From: Fumia xinanensis
GTDB lineage: Bacteria; Bacillota; Clostridia; Oscillospirales; Ruminococcaceae
Direction of reading: 5' to 3'
DNA: 64,000 nt
NCBI RefSeq assembly: GCF_014384905.1
Contig: NZ_JACRSV010000001.1
Span: 248,001 to 312,000 of the forward strand
A program made the translations under genes and the position numbers. Below, in pieces: positions 8,907 through 15,913 of the stretch; the first letter of the stretch is position 1, and the number at the start of each line of letters is the position of its first letter. Under the pieces are notes generated by a model. That model ran no database searches, had not been told where the DNA came from, and was given only the letters and a program-made list of their open reading frames with translations.

Positions 8907-8942
8907 AAGGAAGGCCGGTTTATACGGCCTGCAGTATGACGA
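8907..8942 (+). promoter_or_regulatory. coaD ribosome binding site with a hairpin in the spacer
   Basis: AAAGGA at 8907-8912 lies 24-30 bases from the two possible ATGs, too far for normal initiation. The gap contains AGGCCG (8911-8916) and CGGCCT (8925-8930), a 6-bp stem with an 8-base loop that would shorten the effective distance, or mask part of the Shine-Dalgarno sequence. Confidence 0.45.
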
Positions 8943-9430
8943 TGAAGATTGCAGTTTGCCCGGGCAGTTTCGACCCTATCACTCTGGGCCACATCGACGT
9001 TATCAACCGAGCTGCCAAGTTGTTCGATCAAGTGATTGTTCTGATTTCAGTAAACGCGGCCAAGCGCTCTGTATTTACCAAAGAAGAAAGGGTGGAGTTG
9101 GCGAAAAAAGCTACCGCCCATCTGCAGAATGCGGTTGTGGATTCTGACGACGGGCTGTTGGCGGATTATTTGAAAAAAAAAGGCGCCTGTGCCATCGTTA
9201 AGGGCCTAAGAGCTGTTTCCGACTTTGAATACGAATTTCAGATGTCTCTGGCCAACAAAAAGCTGAACCCTGAGGCTGAAACCATTTTTTTGACGGCGGC
9301 GGGGGAAAATATGTATTTGAGCTCCAGTCTGGTCAAGCAGATTGCGAGCTTTGGAGGCGACATCAGCGGCTTTGTGCCGGAATGCATCGCTGAGGATATT
9401 AAAAAAAGGCTGATGAGAAGCAGAAGTTAG
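8936..9430 (+). CDS. coaD: Phosphopantetheine adenylyltransferase
   Basis: 164 residues (162 if initiated at the ATG at 8942). It is the fourth step of coenzyme A synthesis, making dephospho-CoA from 4'-phosphopantetheine and ATP. The N-terminal AVCPGSFDPITLGHIDVINRA contains the T/HxGH nucleotidyl-transfer motif. Conserved downstream blocks are VKGLRAVSDFEYEFQM and the C-terminal SSSLVKQIASFGGD, which carries the S-S-x-x-(V/I)-K signature. It lies 30 bases after rsmD and is probably co-transcribed. Confidence 0.97.
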   Translation: MTMKIAVCPGSFDPITLGHIDVINRAAKLFDQVIVLISVNAAKRSVFTKEERVELAKKATAHLQNAVVDSDDGLLADYLKKKGACAIVKGLRAVSDFEYEFQMSLANKKLNPEAETIFLTAAGENMYLSSSLVKQIASFGGDISGFVPECIAEDIKKRLMRSRS

Positions 9431-9523
9431 CCGCAAGGCTTTTCTGTGTATGCCAAAAGTATCAATGCCGTCGCGCGGGCAGCGAACCAGAAGATTTTTC
9501 GCGCGGAGAAACGGAGTTAACCC

Positions 9524-9985
9524 ATGAACAACAATATTGACAGTATTTTGATGATGATGGAAGAAATGCTGGACAGCGCTTGGAGCATTCCCATGTCCCA
9601 CGGAAAATGCATGGTCGATGTGGACAAGTTCAGGGAGCTTGTGGAGGATATCCGTCTGCACCTCCCCGTGGAAATCAGCAAGGCGCAGGAAATCGTCAAC
9701 GACCGGAAAATTATTTTGGACGATGCTAAAAAAGAAGCCGAAATGGTGATCCGCGTGGCGGAAGAGCGTGCGAAAAAGCTCACCGATCAAAACGAAATCG
9801 TCAAGCAGGCTCAGGCCAAAGCCAACGAGATTCTCAGTAACTCCCAGTTGCAGGCCAGAGAGCTCAAAAAGGCCACCAGCGATTATGTGGACGCCATGCT
9901 CCGCGCCAGCGAGGAGCAGCTGTCGAAGAATCTAAACGAACTTCGGTCGAAACGGCAGGCTATTAAAGTGAACAAACTGGGATAA
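9524..9985 (+). CDS. Small coiled-coil protein, F0 b-subunit/DivIVA-like, function unknown
   Basis: 153 residues, almost entirely helical by composition. A short N-terminal part (MNNNIDSILMMMEEML, then a Ser-Trp-Ser-Ile-Pro-like turn) is followed from about residue 45 by a long Ala/Lys/Glu-rich coiled coil with repeated AEE, AKKEAE and QAQAKANE patterns. There is no membrane segment, so it is not a true ATP synthase b subunit. Its place directly after coaD, with the ACGGAG ribosome binding site and before a strong terminator, suggests the last gene of the rodA-rsmD-coaD group. A DivIVA/GpsB-like scaffold role is a guess from shape only. Confidence 0.7.
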   Translation: MNNNIDSILMMMEEMLDSAWSIPMSHGKCMVDVDKFRELVEDIRLHLPVEISKAQEIVNDRKIILDDAKKEAEMVIRVAEERAKKLTDQNEIVKQAQAKANEILSNSQLQARELKKATSDYVDAMLRASEEQLSKNLNELRSKRQAIKVNKLG

Positions 9986-9997
9986 ATTACATACGAG

Positions 9998-10040
9998 AAA
10001 AATCAGGCGGGGATTCTTATGAATCCCCGCCTGATTTTTT
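9998..10040 (+). terminator. Strong intrinsic terminator after the coiled-coil gene
   Basis: AAAAATCAGGCGGGGATTC, loop TTAT, GAATCCCCGCCTGATTTTTT. A perfect stem of more than 15 bp with a terminal T run. Confidence 0.95.
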
Positions 10041-10417
10041 GTGGGCAGTTTGATTTCGCCATGCAGCTGCCAAAAAGTTATAATATATTTTTGAATTCAG
10101 TGAAAAAGCTGACGGTTATTGGTCCGCCCGTCGCTATTGGAGATGTACGCTAATTTTTTAGGGGTGTTTCGTCGATTCTCAGGGTAAAGTTTTTCACATT
10201 TTTCCTTCTTCTGAATAGTGATTGCATCGTAACAGAGAAAACGACGAAAAACAATTGGCTGTAATTAATAGTTATATAGGCACTATCTGACGAAAAATCC
10301 CTAAAAAAAGACTATGTGAGAAAAAATTCTTCAATGATTTGCCAATCTCCGTGTCGAATAACGGAAGCCGCAAAGGAAATAATACCATTGTAATCTTTTA
10401 GAAATGGAGGCGGTAAT
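10041..10417. other. 377-bp AT-rich intergenic interval, no gene recognised
   Basis: No open frame with a plausible ribosome binding site is visible. TATAAT occurs at 10080-10085 without a good -35. TTTCGTCG (10167-10174) and CGACGAAA (10242-10249) form an 8-bp inverted repeat 67 bases apart, and a third TGACGAAAAAT lies near 10288. TGTCGAA at 10352-10358 matches a Spo0A-type box core. It leads into the two small ORFs at 10418 and 10545. Confidence 0.4.
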
Positions 10418-10543
10418 TTGAAAATAGGCTATCGAATCAAGAGCAGCTTGATTTTACAGCTTTTTGCCGCCAAAGATGATGACGGCAATTTTTTGGCAAA
10501 GCCCCTAAAAACGGCTCAATTCCCAGAAAGGAAGGGATTTTAA
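10418..10543 (+). CDS. Putative 41-residue basic peptide (small ORF)
   Basis: The TTG start at 10418 follows GGAGGCGG with 5 bases of spacing. The peptide begins MKIGYRIKSSLILQLFAAK and ends FPERKGF, with a basic N-terminus and a short hydrophobic patch. I recognise no family. Its stop ends one base before the ATG of the next small ORF, an arrangement suggesting translational coupling. Non-coding chance remains possible because of the short length and TTG start. Confidence 0.4.
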   Translation: MKIGYRIKSSLILQLFAAKDDDGNFLAKPLKTAQFPERKGF

Positions 10544-10544
10544 A

Positions 10545-10697
10545 ATGAAAGACCATCAATTTTTCGCCCTGCTTTTAGCGGTCATCGGCCTGATGTCCGG
10601 GCTTTGCATGAAGGAAGCCCAAACGACTGCCGTTGCCGCCGAAGTTGGAGAATTTCAATCGGGATTTCTCTATCTCACCAATGTCCCGATGAACTAA
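10545..10697 (+). CDS. Putative 50-residue secreted or membrane peptide (small ORF)
   Basis: ATG at 10545 follows AGAAAGGAAGGGA at 7-8 bases. The sequence starts MKDHQFFALLLAVIGLMSG, a hydrophobic segment of about 15 residues. It continues through a Thr/Ala-rich stretch ending VAA, a possible signal-peptidase site near residue 32, to a C-terminal part EVGEFQSGFLYLTNVPMN. Cleavage there would release an 18-residue peptide. No family is recognised. It stops three bases before the thiT promoter -35 and is therefore transcribed separately from thiT. Confidence 0.5.
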   Translation: MKDHQFFALLLAVIGLMSGLCMKEAQTTAVAAEVGEFQSGFLYLTNVPMN

Positions 10698-10699
10698 AC

Positions 10700-10728
10700 T
10701 TGACAATCTTTCTGCGATGGTGTACAAT
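10700..10728 (+). promoter_or_regulatory. thiT promoter
   Basis: TTGACA (10700-10705), a 17-base spacer and TACAAT (10723-10728). TTTGTCGAA at 10730-10738, just after the -10, matches a Spo0A-type box on the plus strand and overlaps the likely start site. Confidence 0.8.
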
Positions 10729-10738
10729 ATTTGTCGAA

Positions 10739-10822
10739 TCAGGGGTGCTGGCACAAGCCGGCTGAGAGGAACAAAGTGTTCTAACCCTTTTAACCTGTTT
10801 GGGTAATACCAGCGTAGGAAGA
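10739..10822 (+). promoter_or_regulatory. TPP (THI-box) riboswitch controlling thiT
   Basis: It contains the conserved blocks in order: GGGGTGC (P1/P2 start), GGCTGAGAGGAACA (the pyrimidine-sensing CUGAGA), ACCC, AACCTGTTTGGGTAATACCAGCGTAGGAA (the pyrophosphate-sensing side). The aptamer sits immediately after the thiT promoter and before an intrinsic hairpin at 10867, so thiamine pyrophosphate most likely terminates transcription of thiT. Confidence 0.95.
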
Positions 10823-10866
10823 TTTGTAAAAACGCCTGGCTTTCAGGCCATTTATATCAAATCTGT

Positions 10867-10895
10867 AGCCGCGGGGAACTCCCTGCGGCTTTTTG
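10867..10895 (+). terminator. Riboswitch expression-platform terminator
   Basis: AGCCGC-GGG, loop AACT, CCC-GCGGCT with five Ts, placed 45 bases after the TPP aptamer and 47 bases before thiT. A smaller GCCTG/CAGGC hairpin near 10834-10848 lies between and may take part in switching. Confidence 0.8.
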
Positions 10896-10941
10896 ATGGT
10901 TAAAAGCAAACCCTGAAATCTATTTTGAAAGAGGTTTCATC

Positions 10942-11610
10942 ATGCAAAATCAAAACGTCAAAGTTATCCGCCTTGTAGAGACAGGGTTGCTCTTGGCACT
11001 GGGTATCATCCTTGATACATTCTTTAAAATCGACGGCATCTGGGCGTATGGCGGTTCCGTCACTCTGTTCGCTATGCTGCCTCTCGTTATTATCGCTTAC
11101 AAATACGGTGTTCTGTGGGGATGCCTTTCCGGTGTGGCCCACGGGCTCATCACCATGCTGATTTCAGGATTTCGGTCGGGGGGACTGGCTGTAATGGTCC
11201 AAGAAAACGAAGGCTGGAAAAAGTTTATCTTTGTGGTACTCTTAGACTACATATTAGCTTTTGCTGTTATCGGCATCGCAGGACTGACACCCAAATTTAT
11301 GAAGAGTACGGCGGGTGCGTTGGGCGTTGGCGCTGTGATCGGCCTTGCGGCGCGGTACGTGGTTCACATTGTTTCAGGATATGTCCTTTTTGGAACTTAC
11401 GCCGAGTGGTTTTTCAGTCAGAGTGGCTGGGGACAGGCCATCCTTGAAAAACTCCAAGGTAACCTTCTGATGTTCGTGTACTCGGTGATTTACAACGGCC
11501 TTTACATGGTTCCCGAAATCATTATCACCGCTGTGGGCGGCTTCATCGTCGGAAAATTCCTCAAACGGCAGATTGGCCATAATGCGACCAATTGCATCAA
11601 AGGAGAATAA
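10942..11610 (+). CDS. thiT: Energy-coupled thiamine transporter substrate-binding subunit ThiT
   Basis: 222 residues with about six membrane segments. ThiT is the S component that gives thiamine specificity to an ECF-type ATP-driven importer; the shared EcfA/EcfA'/EcfT subunits are not encoded nearby. The family-typical N-terminal ETGLLLALGIILD and GSVTLFAMLPLVIIAYKYG (near residue 35) are present, followed by a loop after the third segment and a conserved Trp/Tyr-rich region (YAEWFFSQSGWG). Placement behind a TPP riboswitch confirms the thiamine role. The GAAAGAGG ribosome binding site supports the start. Confidence 0.95.
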   Translation: MQNQNVKVIRLVETGLLLALGIILDTFFKIDGIWAYGGSVTLFAMLPLVIIAYKYGVLWGCLSGVAHGLITMLISGFRSGGLAVMVQENEGWKKFIFVVLLDYILAFAVIGIAGLTPKFMKSTAGALGVGAVIGLAARYVVHIVSGYVLFGTYAEWFFSQSGWGQAILEKLQGNLLMFVYSVIYNGLYMVPEIIITAVGGFIVGKFLKRQIGHNATNCIKGE

Positions 11611-11691
11611 AATCATAATAAAAAGCAAAGCAGGATATGTGCTGCTGGGCGGTACATAAATCCCAAGAGCCGCGCTATGTTATAATAGAAG

Positions 11692-11732
11692 AAAACCGCT
11701 ATTCCTCAAGAGGTTTGAGGAATGGCGGTTTT
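11692..11732 (+). terminator. Intrinsic terminator after thiT
   Basis: AAAACCGC and ATTCCTCA pair with TGAGGAAT and GCGGTTTT around a short loop. TGTTATAAT at 11678-11685, an extended -10-like sequence, lies directly before the stem, which is odd for a simple terminator. Confidence 0.75.
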
Positions 11733-11833
11733 GCCCATATATGGGGAATTTTTCCATTTGGTGTATGGCGCAAATAAAATTTGTCCAAAATATGGTTAAA
11801 AAGCCAATTTTCTGTTGGAATTGAAAGTTTTAG

Positions 11834-11862
11834 TTGACAAAATCCCTTGACTGTACTATAAT
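11834..11862 (+). promoter_or_regulatory. Consensus promoter of rpoB-rpoC
   Basis: TTGACA (11834-11839), exactly 17 bases, TATAAT (11857-11862): a perfect sigma-A consensus, as expected for RNA polymerase genes. It implies a leader of about 230 bases before rpoB. Confidence 0.92.
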
Positions 11863-11865
11863 GAT

Positions 11866-11992
11866 AAACTGTATCAAAATGGATATTTGCGCCTTTAGAA
11901 GGCTGAAAATGTTCAAAAGGTACAGTTTTATAGTGTTAATTTGTGCAAAAAATCAATTGACTTTGAAAAGAAACTTGTATTTATTGCACAAA
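11866..11992 (+). promoter_or_regulatory. Structured rpoB 5' leader
   Basis: AAACTGTA (11866-11873) pairs with TACAGTTT (11921-11928), enclosing a GCCTT/AAGGC hairpin at 11891-11903. Next, TTTGTGCAA (11940-11948) pairs perfectly with TTGCACAAA (11984-11992). No ribosomal-protein gene separates the promoter from rpoB, so this leader is a candidate for autoregulation. An open frame through it starts inside the promoter and is not credible. Confidence 0.5.
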
Positions 11993-12097
11993 GGAATGGA
12001 CGGGGCGTCTTTTAAATTCGGAAATTTTATTTTTTGCGCAAAAATGGAGGTTCCGATTTTAAAACCGCCTAAATAGATGAATGGAGTGATTAAGCCT

Positions 12098-15000
12098 ATG
12101 GTGAATGTCAAGCCTGTGCAGCTCGGAAAGAACACCCGCATGAGTTTTGCCCGAATCAACGAAGTGCTCGAGATGCCGAACTTGATCGAGGTTCAGATCA
12201 ATTCGTACAAGTGGTTCTTGGAACAGGGGCTCAAAGAAGTGTTTGCCGATATGTCGGCCATCACCGACTATACCGGTAACCTGGTGCTCGACTTTGTCGA
12301 CTACCGCCTGGAAAAGGAGCCCAAGTATTCGGTCACTGAGTGCAAAGAACGGGATGTGACCTATGCGGCTCCTTTGCGGGTTCGGGTGCGCCTTCTCAAT
12401 AAGGAAACTGGTGAAGTCAAGGAGCAGGAAATCTTTATGGGCGATTTCCCGCTGATGACCGAAAGCGGTACCTTTATCATCAACGGCGCTGAGCGTGTCA
12501 TCGTTTCTCAGTTGGTTCGTTCTCCCGGCGTTTACTATTCCGATGCCTTTGACAAAACAGGTAAAAAACTGTTTAAGTCTACCGTCATTCCCAACCGCGG
12601 CGCATGGCTTGAATATGAAACCGACTCCAGTGACATTTTTTATGTCCGTATCGATAAAAACCGCAAAATTCCGATTACTGTCTTTATCCGCGCTTTGCTG
12701 CGCATTCGTGACGATGTGACCATTGAGCAGATCCAGGACGACTTCAAGGTGGCTCTCACCGATAACGAGGGCACTGATGCCGACGTCTTGGAGATCTTTG
12801 GCGATCACGATACTATTGTAACCACTTTGCAGGGCAAAGATACTACGAAATCCGGCGACGAGGCGCTGCTGGAAGTTTACCGTAAGCTGCGTCCCGGCGA
12901 ACCGCCTACACAGGAATCCGCTATTAAACACCTGGTTCCTCTGCTGTTTGACGAACATCGTTACGATCTTTCTCGTGTTGGCCGCTATAAATACAACAAA
13001 AAGTTAGGCCTTGCCGTCCGTATTATGGGACACACTCTGGCCCAGCCGGTTGTTAACGAACTTACCGGTGAAATCATCGCCGAAGAAAATGAGCTCCTCA
13101 CTCGGGACAAGGCCTGGGAGATCGAAAGAGCCGGTGTAGATACTGTATACATCCGCACTGAGGAGAAGGACATTAAAGTCATCTCCAACGGCATGGTAGA
13201 AATTACCGATTTTATTGACCTTAACAAAGAAGAAGTGGGTATCAACGAAAAAGTCCGCTTCAAAATCCTCAAGGAAATTCTTGAGGAGACCGAGGACGAC
13301 GCTGAGCGGATTGAACTGGTCAAGAAAAACGTGGGCCGTTTGGTTCCAAAACACATCATCAAAGACGACATCATCGCTACCATCAATTATATGAACTGCT
13401 TGGCATATGGTCTGGGCACTGTGGACGACATCGACCATCTGGGCAACCGCCGCATTCGTCCTGTGGGTGAACTTTTGCAGAACCAGTTCCGCATTGGCTT
13501 CTCCCGTATGGAGCGTGTCATTCGCGAGCGTATGACTTTGCAGGCGCAGGACATGGAAGTCGTTACTCCGCAGGCTCTCATCAACATCCGTCCCGTTGTG
13601 GCGTCGATCAAAGAGTTTTTCGGTTCTTCGCCCCTTTCTCAGTTCATGGACCAGAATAACCCTCTGGCCGAGCTGACTCACAAAAGACGTCTGTCCGCAT
13701 TGGGCCCCGGCGGTTTGTCCCGTGACCGAGCGAGCTTTGAAGTCCGTGACGTTCACTACTCCCATTACGGCAGAATGTGTCCCATCGAGACTCCTGAAGG
13801 TCCCAACATCGGTCTGATCTCTTATCTCGCGACTTTTGCCCGGATCAACGAATATGGCTTCATCGAGGCCCCTTATCGCAAGGTGGACAAGGAAACCGGC
13901 GTCGTCACCGACGAGGTCGAATACATGACTGCCGATGTGGAGGACGAAGTGGTTGTTGTGCAGGCTAACGAGCCCCTCACAGAGGACGGCAAGCTGGCAC
14001 GTCCCCGCGTTAACGTCCGCTACCGCGACGAAATCATGGAAGTTGACCGGAGTAAAGTTGACTACATGGACGTTTCTCCCAAGATGGTAGTTTCCGTCGC
14101 AACTGCGATGATTCCCTTCCTCGAAAACGACGACGCTAACCGCGCTCTGATGGGTGCGAACATGCAGCGTCAGGCGGTTCCACTTCTGAAAACCGAGTCT
14201 CCCATCGTGGGAACTGGTATGGAATACAAAGCGGCCGTCGACTCCGGCGTCTGTGTACTGGCTAAAGAAGATGGCGTTGTAGACCGGGTTTCCGCCGACG
14301 AAGTTATCATCAAAGACGATGAGGGTAAACTCCATAAATACCCCATCATCAAGTTTATGCGGTCTAACCAGGGTACCTGTATCAACCAGCGCCCCATCGT
14401 CGATAAAGGTGAGCGGGTCGTGAAAGGTCAGGTTATTGCCGACGGCCCTGCAACTTCTGACGGCGAAATTTCTCTGGGTAAAAACGCCCTCATCGGCTTT
14501 ATGACCTGGGAAGGCTACAACTATGAGGACGCCGTTCTAATTAACGAAAAAATCGTCCGTGACGATGTCTATACCTCCATCCACATCGAGGAATACGAGA
14601 CCGAAGCCCGTGACACCAAGTTAGGGCCGGAAGAAATCACCCGCGATATTCCCAACGTGGGCGAGGATGCCCTCAAGGACCTGGACGAGCGCGGCATTAT
14701 CCGCATCGGTGCCGAAGTCCGCTCTGGTGACATTTTGGTCGGTAAAGTTACCCCGAAAGGCGAGACCGAGCTGACCGCGGAAGAGCGCCTTCTGCGCGCT
14801 ATTTTCGGCGAAAAGGCAAGAGAAGTTCGCGATACTTCTCTGCGCGTTCCCCACGGCGAATACGGCATCATCGTCGACGTCAAGGTCTTCACCCGCGAAA
14901 ACTGCGACGAACTCAATGCCGGCGTCAACATGGTCGTCCGCTGTTATGTGGCTCAGAAACGTAAAATCAGCGTCGGTGACAAGATGGCGGGTCGTCATGG

Positions 15001-15895
15001 TAACAAGGGTGTTGTATCGAGAATTCTGCCTCAGGAAGATATGCCTTTCCTGCCCGACGGAACTCCATTGGACATCGTGCTGAATCCGCTGGGCGTACCT
15101 TCCCGTATGAACATCGGCCAGGTGCTGGAAGTCCATCTGGGCTATGCCGCCCGGGCGCTCGGCTGGAAGATCATGACCCCTGTTTTCGACGGCGCGCACG
15201 AGGAAGACATCCGCGCCTGCTTTAGAGAAGCGGGAATGCCGGAAGACGGCAAGACCGTTCTCTACGACGGACGTACCGGCGAACAGTTTGACAACCGCGT
15301 TACCGTCGGTATTATGTACTACCTGAAACTTCACCATTTGGTCGACGATAAAATCCACGCTCGTTCCACAGGCCCTTACTCTCTTGTCACCCAGCAGCCT
15401 CTGGGCGGTAAAGCCCAGTTCGGCGGACAGCGGTTCGGTGAGATGGAGGTTTGGGCGCTGGAAGCATACGGCGCCGCTTACACCCTTCAGGAAATCCTGA
15501 CTGTTAAGTCCGACGACGTGGTCGGCCGTGTCAAGACCTACGAAGCAATCGTCAAGGGCCACAACGTACCCCAGTCCGGCATTCCGGAATCCTTCAAGGT
15601 TCTCATCAAGGAATTGCAGTCCTTGGGTCTGGACGTTAAGGTGCTCGACAAAGACCAGAACGAAATTGACCTCAAACAGACCTTTGAGGACGACGAAGAC
15701 ATCACCTTCAACAGTGCGGAAGTAGACGACCGCCATTTTGACGACGAATTCAACTATGTGGAAGACGGCGAAATGGAAGGCTACACCACTGCGGATGCTG
15801 AAGATGTTTTGAGCGATTCCGACGACGAGGACGAAGTGGAAGAAGAGGAGTACGCCTTCGAGTTGGATGGCGACGATGCAGACGAAGATTTTTAA
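12098..15895 (+). CDS. rpoB: DNA-directed RNA polymerase subunit beta
   Basis: 1265 residues from ATG 12098, which has GGAGTG at 9 bases; the upstream in-frame ATG 12077 would add 7 residues without a ribosome binding site. It forms the catalytic core with beta'. The rifampicin pocket near residues 510-545 (SQFMDQNNPLAELTHKRR) is of the sensitive wild-type form. Other landmarks are CPIETPEGPNIGLI, GDKMAGRHGNKG (the conserved lysine and histidine of the catalytic region) and KAQFGGQRFGEMEVWALEAYG. The C-terminus is a very acidic Asp/Glu tail of about 50 residues. rplJ-rplL, usual upstream partners, are absent here. Confidence 0.98.
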   Translation: MVNVKPVQLGKNTRMSFARINEVLEMPNLIEVQINSYKWFLEQGLKEVFADMSAITDYTGNLVLDFVDYRLEKEPKYSVTECKERDVTYAAPLRVRVRLLNKETGEVKEQEIFMGDFPLMTESGTFIINGAERVIVSQLVRSPGVYYSDAFDKTGKKLFKSTVIPNRGAWLEYETDSSDIFYVRIDKNRKIPITVFIRALLRIRDDVTIEQIQDDFKVALTDNEGTDADVLEIFGDHDTIVTTLQGKDTTKSGDEALLEVYRKLRPGEPPTQESAIKHLVPLLFDEHRYDLSRVGRYKYNKKLGLAVRIMGHTLAQPVVNELTGEIIAEENELLTRDKAWEIERAGVDTVYIRTEEKDIKVISNGMVEITDFIDLNKEEVGINEKVRFKILKEILEETEDDAERIELVKKNVGRLVPKHIIKDDIIATINYMNCLAYGLGTVDDIDHLGNRRIRPVGELLQNQFRIGFSRMERVIRERMTLQAQDMEVVTPQALINIRPVVASIKEFFGSSPLSQFMDQNNPLAELTHKRRLSALGPGGLSRDRASFEVRDVHYSHYGRMCPIETPEGPNIGLISYLATFARINEYGFIEAPYRKVDKETGVVTDEVEYMTADVEDEVVVVQANEPLTEDGKLARPRVNVRYRDEIMEVDRSKVDYMDVSPKMVVSVATAMIPFLENDDANRALMGANMQRQAVPLLKTESPIVGTGMEYKAAVDSGVCVLAKEDGVVDRVSADEVIIKDDEGKLHKYPIIKFMRSNQGTCINQRPIVDKGERVVKGQVIADGPATSDGEISLGKNALIGFMTWEGYNYEDAVLINEKIVRDDVYTSIHIEEYETEARDTKLGPEEITRDIPNVGEDALKDLDERGIIRIGAEVRSGDILVGKVTPKGETELTAEERLLRAIFGEKAREVRDTSLRVPHGEYGIIVDVKVFTRENCDELNAGVNMVVRCYVAQKRKISVGDKMAGRHGNKGVVSRILPQEDMPFLPDGTPLDIVLNPLGVPSRMNIGQVLEVHLGYAARALGWKIMTPVFDGAHEEDIRACFREAGMPEDGKTVLYDGRTGEQFDNRVTVGIMYYLKLHHLVDDKIHARSTGPYSLVTQQPLGGKAQFGGQRFGEMEVWALEAYGAAYTLQEILTVKSDDVVGRVKTYEAIVKGHNVPQSGIPESFKVLIKELQSLGLDVKVLDKDQNEIDLKQTFEDDEDITFNSAEVDDRHFDDEFNYVEDGEMEGYTTADAEDVLSDSDDEDEVEEEEYAFELDGDDADEDF

Positions 15896-15913
15896 TGGAA
15901 GAAGGGGTCGTAA

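Noticed and set aside
10739..10822. Possibility that this leader is a cobalamin or other riboswitch
   Set aside because: The GGCTGAGA, ACCC and AATACCAGCGTAGG blocks in order are specific to the TPP class, and the next gene is thiT.
11834..12076. 80-codon plus-strand frame upstream of rpoB
   Set aside because: It starts in the -35 box of the rpoB promoter, so it would not be transcribed, and has no ribosome binding site.
13004..14335. 443-codon minus-strand frame inside rpoB, with similar long shadows in rpoC and tuf
   Set aside because: All lie antisense to essential genes with strong codon bias; the translated sequences show no domain.
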